Source: Prosapia bicincta (lineage: Eukaryota > Arthropoda > Insecta > Hemiptera > Cercopidae). From it: a DNA stretch of 64,000 bases. The position numbers and the translations under genes were made by a program. The DNA lies in the NCBI GenBank assembly GCA_036971475.1, contig JBAIZL010000002.1, positions 53,337,729 through 53,401,728 on the forward strand. The letters are read 5' to 3'. Positions 12,391-25,400 of this stretch are shown here, one piece after another. The notes beneath the pieces are model-generated. The model had not been told where the DNA came from. It did no database searches and saw only the letters and a list, made by a program, of their open reading frames with translations. How positions within the stretch are numbered: the stretch's first letter is position 1; the number at the start of each line of letters is the position of its first letter.

Positions 12391-15300
12391 TATCTATAGT
12401 CTGATATCAAAGTTGAGAACTCACATTGTTACTGTGCTTTATCTGATGTCATTTTTAATAACTTACATAGTCTCTGTAAGTTTGATTACTGTATCTGTAG
12501 TCTGATATCATAGTTGAGAACTCACTTTGTTACTGTGTACTTTATCTGATATCATCTTTAATACCTTACATAGTCTCTGAAAATTTCATTACTCTATCTG
12601 TAGTCTCATATCATAGTTGAGAATTAACATTGTTACTGTGTACTTTATCTGATGTCATCTTTAATACCTTACATAGTCTCTGTAAATTTGATTACTCTAT
12701 CTGTAGTCTGATATCATAGGTGAGAACTCACATTGTTACTGTGTAATTTATCTGATGTCATCTTTAATACCTTATATAGTCTCTGTAAGTTTGATTACTA
12801 TATCTGTAGTCTGATATCATAGTTGAGAACTCACATTGTTACTGTGTACTCAATCTGATATCATCTTTATTACCTTACATAGTCTCTGTAAATTTGATTA
12901 CTCTATCTGTAGTCTGATATCATAGTTGAGAACTCACATTGTTACTGTGTACTTTATCTGATGTCATCTTTAATACCTTACGTAGTCTTTGTAAGTTTGA
13001 ATACTCTATCTGTAGTTTGATATGATAGTTAAGATCTCACATTGTTACTGAGTACTTTATCTGATATCATCTTTAATACCTTACATAGTCCCTGTAAATT
13101 TGATTACTCTATCTGTAGTCTGATATCATAGTTGAGAACTCACATTGTTACTGTTTCCTTTATCTGATGTCATCTTTAATACCTTACATAGTCTCTGTAA
13201 GTTTGATTACTCTATCTCTAGTCTGATATCATAGTTGAGAGCTCACATTGTTACAGAGTACTTTATCTGATGTCATCTTTAATACCTTACATAGTCTCTG
13301 TAAATTTGATTACTCTATCTGTAGTCTGATATCATAGTTGAGAACTCACATTGTTACTGTGTGTTTTATCTGATGTCATCTTTAATACCTTACATAGTCT
13401 CTGTAAGTTTGATTATTCTATCTGTAGTCTGATATCATAGATGAGAACTCACATTGTTACTGTGTACTTTATCTGATATCATCTTTAATACCTTACATAG
13501 TCTCTGTAAGTTTCATTACTCTATCTGTAGTCTGATATCATAGTTAAGAACTCACATTGTTACTGTGTACTTTATCTGATTTCATCTTAATATCTTACAT
13601 AGAGTCTGTAAGTTTGATTACTCTATCTGTAGTCTGATATCATAGTTGAAAACTCACATGGTCACTGTGTACTTTATCTCATACCATCTTTAATATCTTA
13701 CATAGTCTCTGTATTGATTACTCTATCTGTAGTGTGATATCTTAGTTAAAAACACACATTGTCACTGCGTACTTTATCTGATATCATCTTTAATACCTTA
13801 CATAGTCTATGTAAATTTGATTACTCTATCTGTAGATTGATATCATAGTTAAGAACTCACATTGTCACTGTGTACTTCATCTGAAATCATCTTTAATACC
13901 TTACATAGTCTCTGTAAGTTTGATTACTCTATCTGTAGTCTGATATCATAGTTAAGAACTCACATTGTTACTGTGTACTTTATCTGATAACATCTTTAAT
14001 ACCTTACATAGTCTCTGTAAGTTTGATTACTCTATCTGTAGATTGATATCATAGTTAAAAACTCACATTGTCACTGTGTACTTCATCTGAAATCATCTTT
14101 AATACCTTACATAGTCTCTGTAAGTTTGATTACTCTATCTGTAGTCTGATATCATAGTTAAGAACTCACATTGTTACTGTGTACTTTATCTGATAACATC
14201 TTTAAAACCTTACGTAGTCTCTGTAAGTTTGATTACTCTATCTGTAGTCTGATATCATAGATGAGAACTCACATTGTTACTGTGTACTCTATCTGATATC
14301 ATCTTTAATACCTTACATATCTCTGTAAGTTTAATTACTCTATCTGTAGTCTGATATCATAGTTAAGAACTCACATTGTTACTGTGTACTTTATCTGATA
14401 TCATCTTTAATACCTTACATAGTCTCTGTAGGTTTGATTACTCTATCTGTAATCTGATATCATAGTTGAGAGCTCACATTGTTACTGTGTACTTTATCTG
14501 ATATCATCTTTAATACCTTACATAGTCTCTGTAAGTTTGAGTACTCTAACTGTAGTCTGATATCATAGTTAAGAACTCACATTGTTACTGTGTACTTTAT
14601 CTGATATCATCTTTTAATACCTTACATAGTCTATGTAAATTTGATTACTCTATCTGTAGATTGATATCATAGTTAAGAACTCACATTGTCACTGTGTACT
14701 TCATCTGAAATCATCTTTAACACCTTACATAGTCTCTGTAAGTTTGATTACTCTATCTGTAGTCTGATATCATAGTTAAGAACTCACATTGTTACTGTGT
14801 ACTTTATCTGGTAACATCTTTAATACCTTACATAGTCTCTGTAAGTTTGATTATTCTATCTGTAGTCTGATATCATAGATGAGAACTCACATTGTTACTG
14901 TGTACTTTATCTGATATCATCTTTAATACCTTACATATCTCTGTAAGTTTAATTACTCTATCTGTAGTCTGATATCATAGTTAATAACTCACATTGTTAC
15001 TGTGTACTTTATCTGATATCATCTTTAATACCTTACATAGTCTCTGTAAGTTTGATTACTCTATCTGAAATCTGATATCATAGTTGAGAGCTCACATTGT
15101 TACTGTGTACTTTATCTGTTATCAGCTTTAATACCTTACATAGTCTCTGTAAGTTTGAGTACTCTAACTGTAGTCTGATATCATAGTTGAGAACTCACAT
15201 TGTTACTGTGTACTTTATCTGATATCATCTTTAATACCTTACATAGTCTCTGTAAATTTGGTACTCTATCTGTACTCTGATATCATAGTTGAGAACTCAC

Positions 15301-15990
15301 ATTGTTACTGTGTACTTTATCTGATGTCATCTTTAATACCTTACATAGTCTCTGTAAATTTGATTACTCTATCTGTAGTCTGATATCATAGTTGAGAACT
15401 CACATTGTTACTGTGTACTTTATCTGATGTCATCTTTAATACCTTACATAGTCTATGTAAGTTTTATTACTCTATCTGTAGTCTGATATTATAGTTGAGA
15501 ACTGATATTGTTACTGTGTACTTTATCTGATATCATCTTTAATACCATACATAGTCTCTGTAAGTTTGATTACTCTATCTGTAGTCTGATATCATAGTTA
15601 AGAACTCACATTGTTACTGTGTACTTTATCTGATATCATCTTAATATGTTACATAGTCTCTGTAAGTTTGATTACTCTATCTGTAGTCTGATATCATAGT
15701 TGAGAACTCACATTGTTACTGTGTACTTTATCTGATATCATCTTTAATACCTTACATTGTCTCTGTAAGTTTGATTACTCTATTTGTAGTTTGATATCAT
15801 AGTTGAAAACTCACATCGTTACTGTGTACTTTATCTGATATCATCTTTAATACCTTACATAGTCTCTGTAAATTTGATTACTCTATCTGTAGTCTGATAT
15901 CATAGTTGAGAACTCACATTGTTACTGTGTACTTTATCTGATATCATCTTAATATGTTACATAGTCTCTGTAAGTTTGATTACTCTATCT
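12350..15990 (+). repeat. Offset-4,826 HOR pair, copy 1
   Basis: This segment is collinear with 17,176-20,820 at a constant 4,826 bp. Matches include the TATTCTATCTATAG monomer (ATTA at 12,384 and 17,210), the 2-bp-deleted TGCTTTATC (12,435 and 17,261), the rare TCTGGTAACATC (14,811 and 19,637) and the 2-bp-shorter AAATTTGGTACTC (15,261 and 20,087). Private changes include TTTCCTTTAT near 13,153 and TACGTAGTC near 14,210. In this copy the CATTACTC/GAATTAACATTG monomer near 12,600 is followed directly by an AAATTTG monomer, so the GATAACTC/TATAATAG monomer normally next to it has been lost. The partner shares that loss. Confidence 0.88.
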
Positions 15991-16019
15991 GTAGTCTGAT
16001 ATCATAGTTGAGAACTCAC

Positions 16020-17175
16020 ATTGTACTGTGTACTTTATCTGATATCATCTTTTATACCTTACATTGTCTCTGTAAGTTTGATTACTCTATCTCTAGTCTG
16101 ATATCATAGTTGAGAACTCACATTGTTACAGAGTACTTTATCTGATGTAATCTTTAATACCTTACATAGTCTCTGTAAATTTGATTACTCTATCTGTAGT
16201 CTGATATCATAGTTGAGAACTCACATTGTTACTGTGTGTTTTATCTGATGTCATCTTTAATACCTTACATAGTCTCTGTAAGTTTGATTACTCTAACTGT
16301 AATCTGATATCATAGATGAGAACTCACATTGTTACTGTGTACTTTATCTGATATCATCTTTAATACCTTACATAGTCTCTGTAAGTTTGATTACTCTATC
16401 TGTAGTCTGATATCATAGTTAAGAACTCACATTGTTACTGTGTACTTTATCTGATATCATCTTAATATCTTACATAGTCTCTGTAAGTTTGATTACTCTA
16501 TCTGTAGTCTGATATCATAGTTGAAAACTCACATGGTCACTGTGTACTTTATCTGATATCATCTTTAATATCTTACATAGTCTCTGTATTGATTACTCTA
16601 TCTGTAGTCTGATATCATAGTTAAAAACACACATTGTCACTGTGTACTTTATCTGATATCATCTTTAATACCTTACATAGTCTATGTAAATTTGATTACT
16701 CTATCTGTAGATTGATATCATAGTTAAGAACTCACATTGTCACTGTGTACTTCATCTGAAATCATCTTTAATACCTTACATAGTCTCTGTAAATTTGATT
16801 ACTCTATCTGTAGTCTGATATCATAGTTAAGAACTCACATTATTACTGTGTACTTTATCTGATAACATCTTTAATACCTTACATAGTCTCTGTAAGTTTG
16901 ATTACTCTATCTGTAGATTGATATCATAGTTAAAAACTCACATTGTCACTGTGTACTTCATCTGAAATCATCTTTAATACCTTACATAGTCTCTGTAAGT
17001 TTGATTACTCTATCTGTAGTCTGATATCATAGTTAAGAACTCACATTGTTACTGTGTACTTTATCTGATATCATCTTTAATATCTTACATAGTCTCTGTA
17101 AATTTGATTACTCTATCTGTAGTCTGATATCATAGTTGAGAACTCACATTGTTACTGTGTACTTTATCTGATTTC
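16020..17175 (+). repeat. Third, partial copy of the left HOR segment
   Basis: This stretch matches 2,050-3,200 at exactly +13,971. Examples are TGTACTGTGT at 2,051 and 16,022, GTATTGATT at 2,615 and 16,586, and TGATTTCATC at 3,201 and 17,172. It matches 9,865 onward at about +6,157. The constant offset means no net indel between copies 1 and 3 over about 1.15 kb, although they are 14 kb apart, whereas copy 2 between them has lost two monomers. It ends inside the monomer at about 17,175, where the second copy of the 4,826-offset pair begins. Confidence 0.85.
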
Positions 17176-20100
17176 ATCTTTAATACCTTACATAGTCTCT
17201 GTAAATTTGATTATTCTATCTATAGTCTGATATCATAGTTGAGAACTCACATTGTTACTGTGCTTTATCTGATGTCATTTTTAATAACTTACATAGTCTC
17301 TGTAAGTTTGATTACTGTATCTGTAGTCTGATATCATAGTTGAGAACTCACTTTGTTACTGTGTACTTTATCTGATATCATCTTTAATATCTTACATAGT
17401 CTCTGTAAATTTCATTACTCTATCTGTAGTCTCATATCATAGTTGAGAATTAACATTGTTACTGTGTACTTTATCTGATGTCATCTTTAATACCTTACAT
17501 AGTCTCTGTAAATTTGATTACTCTATCTGTAGTCTGATATCATAGTTGAGAACTCACATTGTTACTGTGTAATTTATCTGATGTCATCTTTAATACCTTA
17601 TATAGTCTCTGTAAGTTTGATTACTATATCTGTAGTCTGATATCATAGTTGAGAACTCACATTGTTACTGTGTACTCTATCTGATATCATCTTTATTACC
17701 TTACATAGTCTCTGTAAATTTGATTACTCTATCTGTAGTCTGATATCATAGTTGAGAACTCACATTGTTACTGTGTACTTTATCTGATGTCATCTTTAAT
17801 ACCTTACGTAGTCTTTGTAAGTTTGAATACTCTATCTGTAGTTTGATATGATAGTTAAGATCTCACATTGTTACTGAGTACTTTATCTGATATCATCTTT
17901 AATACCTTACATAGTCCCTGTAAATTTGATTACTCTATCTGTAGTCTGATATCATAGTTGAGAACTCACATTGTTACTGTTTACTTTATCTGATGTCATC
18001 TTTAATACCTTACATAGTCTCTGTAAGTTTGATTACTCTATCTCTAGTCTGATATCATAGTTGAGAGCTCACATTGTTACAGAGTACTTTATCTCATGTC
18101 ATCTTTAATACCTTACATAGTCTCTGTAAATTTGATTACTCTATCTGTAGTCTGATATCATAGTTGAGAACTCACATTGTTACTGTGTGTTTTATCTGAT
18201 GTCATCTTTAATACCTTACATAGTCTCTGTAAGTTTGATTATTCTATCTGTAGTCTGATATCATAGATGAGAACTCACATTGTTACTGTGTACTTTATCT
18301 GATATCATCTTTAATACCTTACATAGTCTCTGTAAGTTTCATTACTCTATCTGTAGTAAGATATCATAGTTAAGAACTCACATTGTTACTGTGTACTTTA
18401 TCTGATTTCATCTTAATATCTTACATAGAGTCTGTAAGTTTGATTATTCTATCTGTAGTCTGATATCATAGTTGAAAACTCACATGGTCACTGTGTACTT
18501 TATCTCATACCATCTTTAATATCTTACATAGTCTCTGTATTGATTACTGTATCTGTAGTGTGATATCATAGTTAAAACCACACATTGTCACTGCGTACTT
18601 TATCTGATATCATCTTTAATACCTTACATAGTCTATGTAAATTTGATTACTCTATCTGTAGATTGATATCATAGTTAAGAACTCACATTGTCACTGTGTA
18701 CTTCATCTGAAATCATCTTTAATACCTTACATAGTCTCTGTAAGTTTGATTACTCTATCTGTAGTCTGATATCATAGTTAAGAACTCACATTGTTACTGT
18801 GTACTTTATCTGATAACATCTTTAATACCTTACATAGTCTCTGTAAGTTTGATTACTCTATCTGTAGATTGATATCATAGTTTAAAACTCACATTGTCAC
18901 TGTGTACTTCATCTGAAATCATCTTTAATACCTTACATAGTCTCTGTAAGTTTGATTACTCTATCTGTAGTCTGATATCATAGTTAAGAACTCACATTGT
19001 TACTGTGTACTTTATCTGATAACATCTTTAAAACCTTACATAGTCTCTGTAAGTTTGATTACTCTATCTGTAGTCTGATATCATAGATGAGAACTCACAT
19101 TGTTACTGTGTACTCTATCTGATATCATCTTTAATACCTTACATATCTCTGTAAATTTAATTACTCTATCTGTAGTCTGATATCATAGTTAAGAACTCAC
19201 ATTGTTACTGTGTACTTTATCTGATATCATCTTTAATACCTTACATAGTCTCTGTAGGTTTGATTACTCTATCTGTAATCTGATATCATAGTTGAGAGCT
19301 CACATTGTTACTGTGTACTTTATCTGATATCATCTTTAATACCTTACATAGTCTCTGTAAGTTTGAGTAATCTAACTGTAGTCTGATATCATAGTTAAGA
19401 ACTCACATTGTTACTGTGTACTTTATCTGATATCATCTTTTAATACCTTACATAGTCTATGTAAATTTGATTACTCTATCTGTAGATTGATATCATAGTT
19501 AAGAACTCACATTGTCACTGTGTACTTCATCTGAAATCATCTTTAATACCTTACATAGTCTCTGTAAGTTTGATTACTCTATCTGTAGTCTGATATCATA
19601 GTTAAGAACTCACATTGTTACTGTGTACATTATCTGGTAACATCTTTAATACCTTACATAGTCTCTGTAAGTTTGATTATTCTATCTGTAGTCTGATATC
19701 ATAGATGAGAACTCACATTGTTACTGTGTACTTTATCTGATATCATCTTTAATACCTTACATATCTCTGTAAGTTTAATTACTCTATCTGTAGTCTGATA
19801 TCATAGTTAAGAACTCACATTGTTACTGTGTACTTTATCTGATATCATCTTTAATACCTTACATAGTCTCTGTAAGTTTGATTACTCTATCTGAAATCTG
19901 ATATCATAGTTGAGAAATCACATTGTTACTGTGTACTTTATCTGTTATCAGCTTTAATACCTTACATAGTCTCTGAAAGTTTGAGTACTCTAACTGTAGT
20001 CTGATATCATAGTTGAGAACTCACATTGTTACTGTGTACTTTATCTGATATAATCTTTAATACCTTACATAGTCTCTGTAAATTTGGTACTCTATCTGTA

Positions 20101-20820
20101 CTCTGATATCATAGTTGAGAACTCACATTGTTACTGTGTACTTTATCTGATGTCATCTTTAATACCTTACATAGTCTCTGTAAATTTGATTACTCTATCT
20201 GTAGTCTGATATCATAGTTGAGAACTCACATTGTTACTGTGTACTTTATCTGATGTCATCTTTAATACCTTACATAGTCTATGTAAGTTTTATTACTCTA
20301 TCTGTAGTCTGATATTATAGTTGAGAACTGATATTGTTACTGTGTACTTTATCTGATATCATCTTTAATACCATACATAGTCTCTGTAAGTTTGATTACT
20401 CTATCTGTAGTCTGATATCATAGTTAAGAACTCACATTGTTACTGTGTACTTTATCTGATATCATCTTAATATGTTACATAGTCTCTGTAAGTTTGATTA
20501 CTCTATCTGTAGTCTGATATCATAGTTGAGAACTCACATTGTTACTGTGTACTTTATCTGATATCATCTTTAATACCTTACATTGTCTCTGTAAGTTTGA
20601 TTACTCTATTTGTAGTCTGATATCATAGTTGAAAACTCACATTGTTACTGTGTACTTTATCTGATATCATCTTTAATACCTTACATAGTCTCTGTAAATT
20701 TGATTACTCTATCTGTAGTCTGATATCATAGTTGAGAACTCACATTGTTACTGTGTACTTTATCTGATATCATCTTAATATTTTACATAGTCTCTGTAAG
20801 TTTGATTACTCTATCTGTAG
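17176..20820 (+). repeat. Offset-4,826 HOR pair, copy 2
   Basis: This is the second copy of 12,350-15,990. The joint lies within the monomer whose left part is the TGATTTCATC type (from the preceding segment) and whose right part is the AAATTTGATTATTC type. It ends near 20,820, where the following monomer switches to TTTGATATCATAGTTAAG followed by ACTGAGTAC, while copy 1 continues into the 16,020 segment. Differences from copy 1 are scattered single bases, for example TGTACATTATC near 19,628 and TCTCATGTC near 18,094. Confidence 0.87.
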
Positions 20821-22730
20821 TTTGATATCATAGTTAAGATCTCACATTGTTACTGAGTACTTTATCTTATATCATCTTTAATACCTTACATAGTCTCTGT
20901 AATTTTGATTACGCTATCTGTAGTCTGATATCATAGTTGAGAACTCACATTGTTACTGTGTACTTTATCTGATGTCATCTTTAATACCTTACATAGTCTC
21001 TGTAAGTTTGATTACTCTATCTGTAGTCTGATATTATACTTGAGAACTGATATTGTTACTGTGTACTTTATCTGAAATCATCTTTAATACCATACATATT
21101 CTCTGTAAGTTTGTTTACTCTATCTGTAGTCTGATATCATAGTTAAGAACTCACATTGTTACTGTGTACTTTATCAGATATCATCTTTAATACCTTACAT
21201 AGTCTCTGTAAACGTGATTACTCTATCTGTAGTCTGATATCATAGTTGAGAACTCACATTGTTACTGTGTACTTTATCTGATATCATCTTTAATACCATA
21301 CATAGTCTCTGTAAATTTGATAACTCTATCTGTAGTCTGATATCATAGTCGAGAATTCACATTGCTACTGTGTACTTTATCTGATATCATCTTTAATACC
21401 TTACATAGTCTCTGTGTTTGATTACTCTATCTGTAGACTGATATCATAGTTAAGAACACACATTGTCACTGTGTACTTTATCTGATATCATCTTTAGTAC
21501 CTTACATAGTCTCTGTAAGTTTAATTACTCTATCTGTAGTCTGATATCATAGTTGAGAACTCACATGGTCACTGTGTGCTTTATCTGATAACATCTTTAA
21601 TACCTTATATAGTCTCTGTATTGATTACTCTATCTGTAGTCCGATATCATAGTTAAAAACACACATTGTCACTGTGTACTTTATCTGATATCATCGTTAA
21701 TACCTTACATAGTCTATGTAAGTTTGATTACTCTATCTGTAGATTGATATCATAGTTAAGAACTCACATTGTCACTGTGTACTTCATCTGAAGTCATCTT
21801 TAATACCTTACATAGTCTCTGTAAGTTTGATTACTCTATCTGTAGTCTGATATCATAGTTAAGAACTCACATTGATACTGTGTACTTTATCTGATATCAT
21901 CTTTAATACCTTACATATCTCTGTAAGTTTAATTACTCTAGCTGTAGACTGATATCATAGTTGAGAACTCACATTGTTACTGTGTACTTTATCTGATATC
22001 ATCTTTAATACCTTACATAGTCTCTGTAAATTTGATTACTCTATCTGTAGTCTGATATCACAGTTGAGAACTCACATTGTTACTGTGTACTTTATCTGAT
22101 GTCATCTTAAATACTTTACATAGTCTCTGTAAATTTGATTACTCTATCTGTAGTTTGATATCGTAGTTAAGAACACACTTTGTCACTGTGTACTTTATCT
22201 GATATCATCTTTAATACCTTACATAGTCTCTGTAAGTTTGATTACTCTATCTGTAGTCTGATATCATAGTTAAGAAGTCACATTGTTACTGTGTACTTTA
22301 TCTGATAACATCTTTAATACCTTACATAGTCTCTGTAAATTTGATTATTCTATCTATAGTCTGATATCGTAGTTGAGAACTCACATTGTTACTGTGTACT
22401 TTATCTAATGTCATTTTTAATAACTTACATAGTCTCTGTAAGTTTGATTACTGTATCTGTAGTCTGATATCATAGTTGAGAACTCACTTTGTTACTGTGT
22501 ACTTTATCTGATATCATCTTTAATACCTTACATAGTCTCTGTAAATTTCATTACTCTATCTGTAGTCTCATATCATAGTTGAGAATTAACATTGTTACTG
22601 TGTACTTTATCTGATGTCATCTTTAATACCTTACGTAGTTTCTGTAAGTTTGATAACTCTATCTGTAGTTTGATATAATAGTTAAGATTTCACATTGTTA
22701 CTGAGTACTTTATCTGATATCATCTTTAAT
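20060..22730 (+). repeat. ~2,668-bp (26-monomer) tandem pair, copy 1
   Basis: Collinear with the following 2.67 kb. AAATTTGGTACTC at 20,087 pairs with 22,756 (offset 2,669). The GTCGAGAATTCACATTG monomer at 21,348 pairs with 24,016, and TTTGATATCGTAG at about 22,155 pairs with about 24,823 (offset 2,668). It includes rarely seen monomers such as ATACTTGAGAACTGATATTG, GTAAACGTGATTAC and GTCTCTGTGTTTGATTAC (a short variant). It overlaps the end of the 4,826-offset copy, so the 26-mer was built partly from that material. Confidence 0.88.
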
Positions 22731-25400
22731 ACCTTACATAGTCTCTGTAAATTTGGTACTCTATCTGTACTCTGATATCATAGTTGAGAACTCACATTGT
22801 TACTGTGTACTTTATCTGATGTCATCTTTAATACCTTACATAGTCTCTGTAAATTTGATTACTCTATCTGTAGTCTGATATCATAGTTGAGAACTCACAT
22901 TGTTACTGTGTACTTTATCTGATGTCATCTTTAATACCTTACATAGTCTATGTAAGTTTTATTACTCTATCTGTAGTCTGATATTATAGTTGAGAACTGA
23001 TATTGTTACTGTGTACTTTATCTGATATCATCTTTAATACCATACATAGTCACTGTAAGTTTGATTACTCTATCTGTAGTCTGATATCATAGTTAAGAAC
23101 TCACATTGTTACTGTGTACTTTATCTGATATCATCTTAATATGTTACATAGTCTCTGTAAGTTTGATTACTCTATCTGTAGTCTGATATCATAGTTGAGA
23201 ACTCACATTGTTACTGTGTACTTTATCTGATATCATCTTTAATACCTTACATTAACTCTGTAAGTTTGATTACTCTATTTGTAGTCTGATATCATAGTTG
23301 AAAACTCACATTGTTACTGTGTACTTTATCTGATATCATCTTTAATACCTTACATAGTCTCTGTAAATTTGATTACTCTATCTGTAGTCTGATATCATAG
23401 TTGAGAACTCACATTGTTACTGTGTACTTTATCTGATATCATCTTAATATTTTACATAGTCTCTGTAAGTTTGATTACTCTATCTGTAGTTTGATATCAT
23501 AGTTAAGATCTCACATTGTTACTGAGTACTTTATCTTATATCATCTTTAATACCTTACATAGTCTCTGTAATTTTGATTACGCTATCTGTAGTCTGATAT
23601 CATAGTTGAGAACTCACATTGTTACTGTGTACTTTATCTGATGTCATCTTTAATACCTTACATAGTCTCTGTAAGTTTGATTACTCTATCTGTAGTCTGA
23701 TATTATACTTGAGAACTGATATTGTTACTGTGTACTTTATCTGAAATCATCTTTAATACCATACATAGTCTCTGTAAGTTTGATTACTCTATCTGTAGTC
23801 TGATATCATAGTTAAGAACTCACATTGTTACTGTGTACTTTATCTGATATCATCTTAATATGTTACATAGTCTCTGTAAACGTGATTACTCTATCTGTAG
23901 TCTGATATCATAGTTGAGAACTCACATTGTTACTGTGTACTTTATCTGATATCATCTTTAATACCATACATAGTCTCTGTAAATTTGATAACTCTATCTG
24001 TAGTCTGATATCATAGTCGAGAATTCACATTGCTACTGTGTACTTTATCTGATATCATCTTTAATACCTTACATAGTCTCTGTGTTTGATTACTCTATCT
24101 GTAGACTGATATCATAGTTAAGAACACACATTGTCACTGTGTACTTTATCTGATATCATCTTTAGTACCTTACATAGTCTCTGTAAGTTTAATTACTCTA
24201 TCTGTAGTCTGATATCATAGTTGAGAACTCACATGGTCACTGTGTGCTTTATCTGATAACATCTTTAATACCTTATATAGTCTCTGTATTGATTACTCTA
24301 TCTGTAGTCCGATATCATAGTTAAAAACACACATTGTCACTGTGTACTTTATCTGATATCATCGTTAATACCTTACATAGTCTATGTAAGTTTGATTACT
24401 CTATCTGTAGATTGATATCATAGTTATGAACTCACATTGTCACTGTGTACTTCATCTGAAGTCATCTTTAATACCTTACATAGTCTCTGTAAGTTTGATT
24501 ACTCTATCTGTAGTCTGATATCATAGTTGAGAACTCACATTGATACTGTGTACTTTATCTGATATCATCTTTAATACCTTACATATCTCTGTAAGTTTAA
24601 TTACTCTAGCTGTAGACTGATATCATAGTTGAGAACTCACATTGTTACTGTGTACTTTATCTGATATCATCTTTAATACCTTACATAGTCTCTGTAAATT
24701 TGATTACTCTATCTGTAGTCTGATATCACAGTTGAGAACTCACATTGTTACTGTGTACTTTATCTGATGTCATCTTAAATACTTTACATAGTCTCTGTAA
24801 ATTTGATTACTCTATCTGTAGTTTGATATCGTAGTTAAGAACACACTTTGTCACTGTGTACTTTATCTGATATCATCTTTAATACCTTACATAGTCTCTG
24901 TAAGTTTGATTACTCTATCTGTAGTCTGATATCATAGTTAAGAACCCACATTGTTACTGTGTACTTTATCTGATAACATCTTTAATACCTTACATGGTCT
25001 CTGTAAGTTTGATTACTCTATCTGTAGTCTGATATCATAGATGAGAACTCACATTGTTACTGTGTACTCTATCTGATATCATCTTTAATAACTTACATAT
25101 CTCTGTAAGTTTAATTACTCTATCTGTAGTCTGATATCATAGTTAAGAAGTCACATTGTTACTGTGTACTTTATCTGATAACATCTTTAATACCTTACAT
25201 AGTCTCTGTAAATTTGATTATTCTATCTATAGTCTGATATCGTAGTTGAGAACTCACATTGTTACTGTGTACTTTATCTGATGTCATTTTTAATAACTTA
25301 CATAGTCTCTGTAAGTTTGATTACTGTATCTGTAGTCTGATATCATAGTTGAGAACTCACTTTGTTACTGTGTACTTTATCTGATATCATCTTTAATACC
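22731..25400 (+). repeat. ~2,668-bp tandem pair, copy 2, with two added monomers
   Basis: Follows copy 1 directly. The joint lies at about 22,710-22,750, between an ACTGAGTAC monomer and the AAATTTGGTACTC monomer. Near the right end the offset to copy 1 grows from 2,668 to 2,873: TAAGAAGTCA at 22,271 pairs with 25,144. This copy has therefore gained about two monomers between roughly 24,955 and 25,144, namely the GATGAGAAC monomer and the AATAACTTACATATCTCTG monomer. Other differences are single bases, such as ATTAACTCTG near 23,253 and GTTATGAACTC near 24,423. Confidence 0.85.

Noticed and set aside
12323..12505. A 60-codon open reading frame on the + strand starting with TTG
   Set aside because: It is satellite sequence read through nearly two monomers. 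It starts at a TTG, has no ATG start or homology I recognise, and stays open because of a 2-bp deletion (TGTGCTTTATC) and the TATCTATAG variant that shift the usual stops out of frame. It ends at a TGA in the next monomer.
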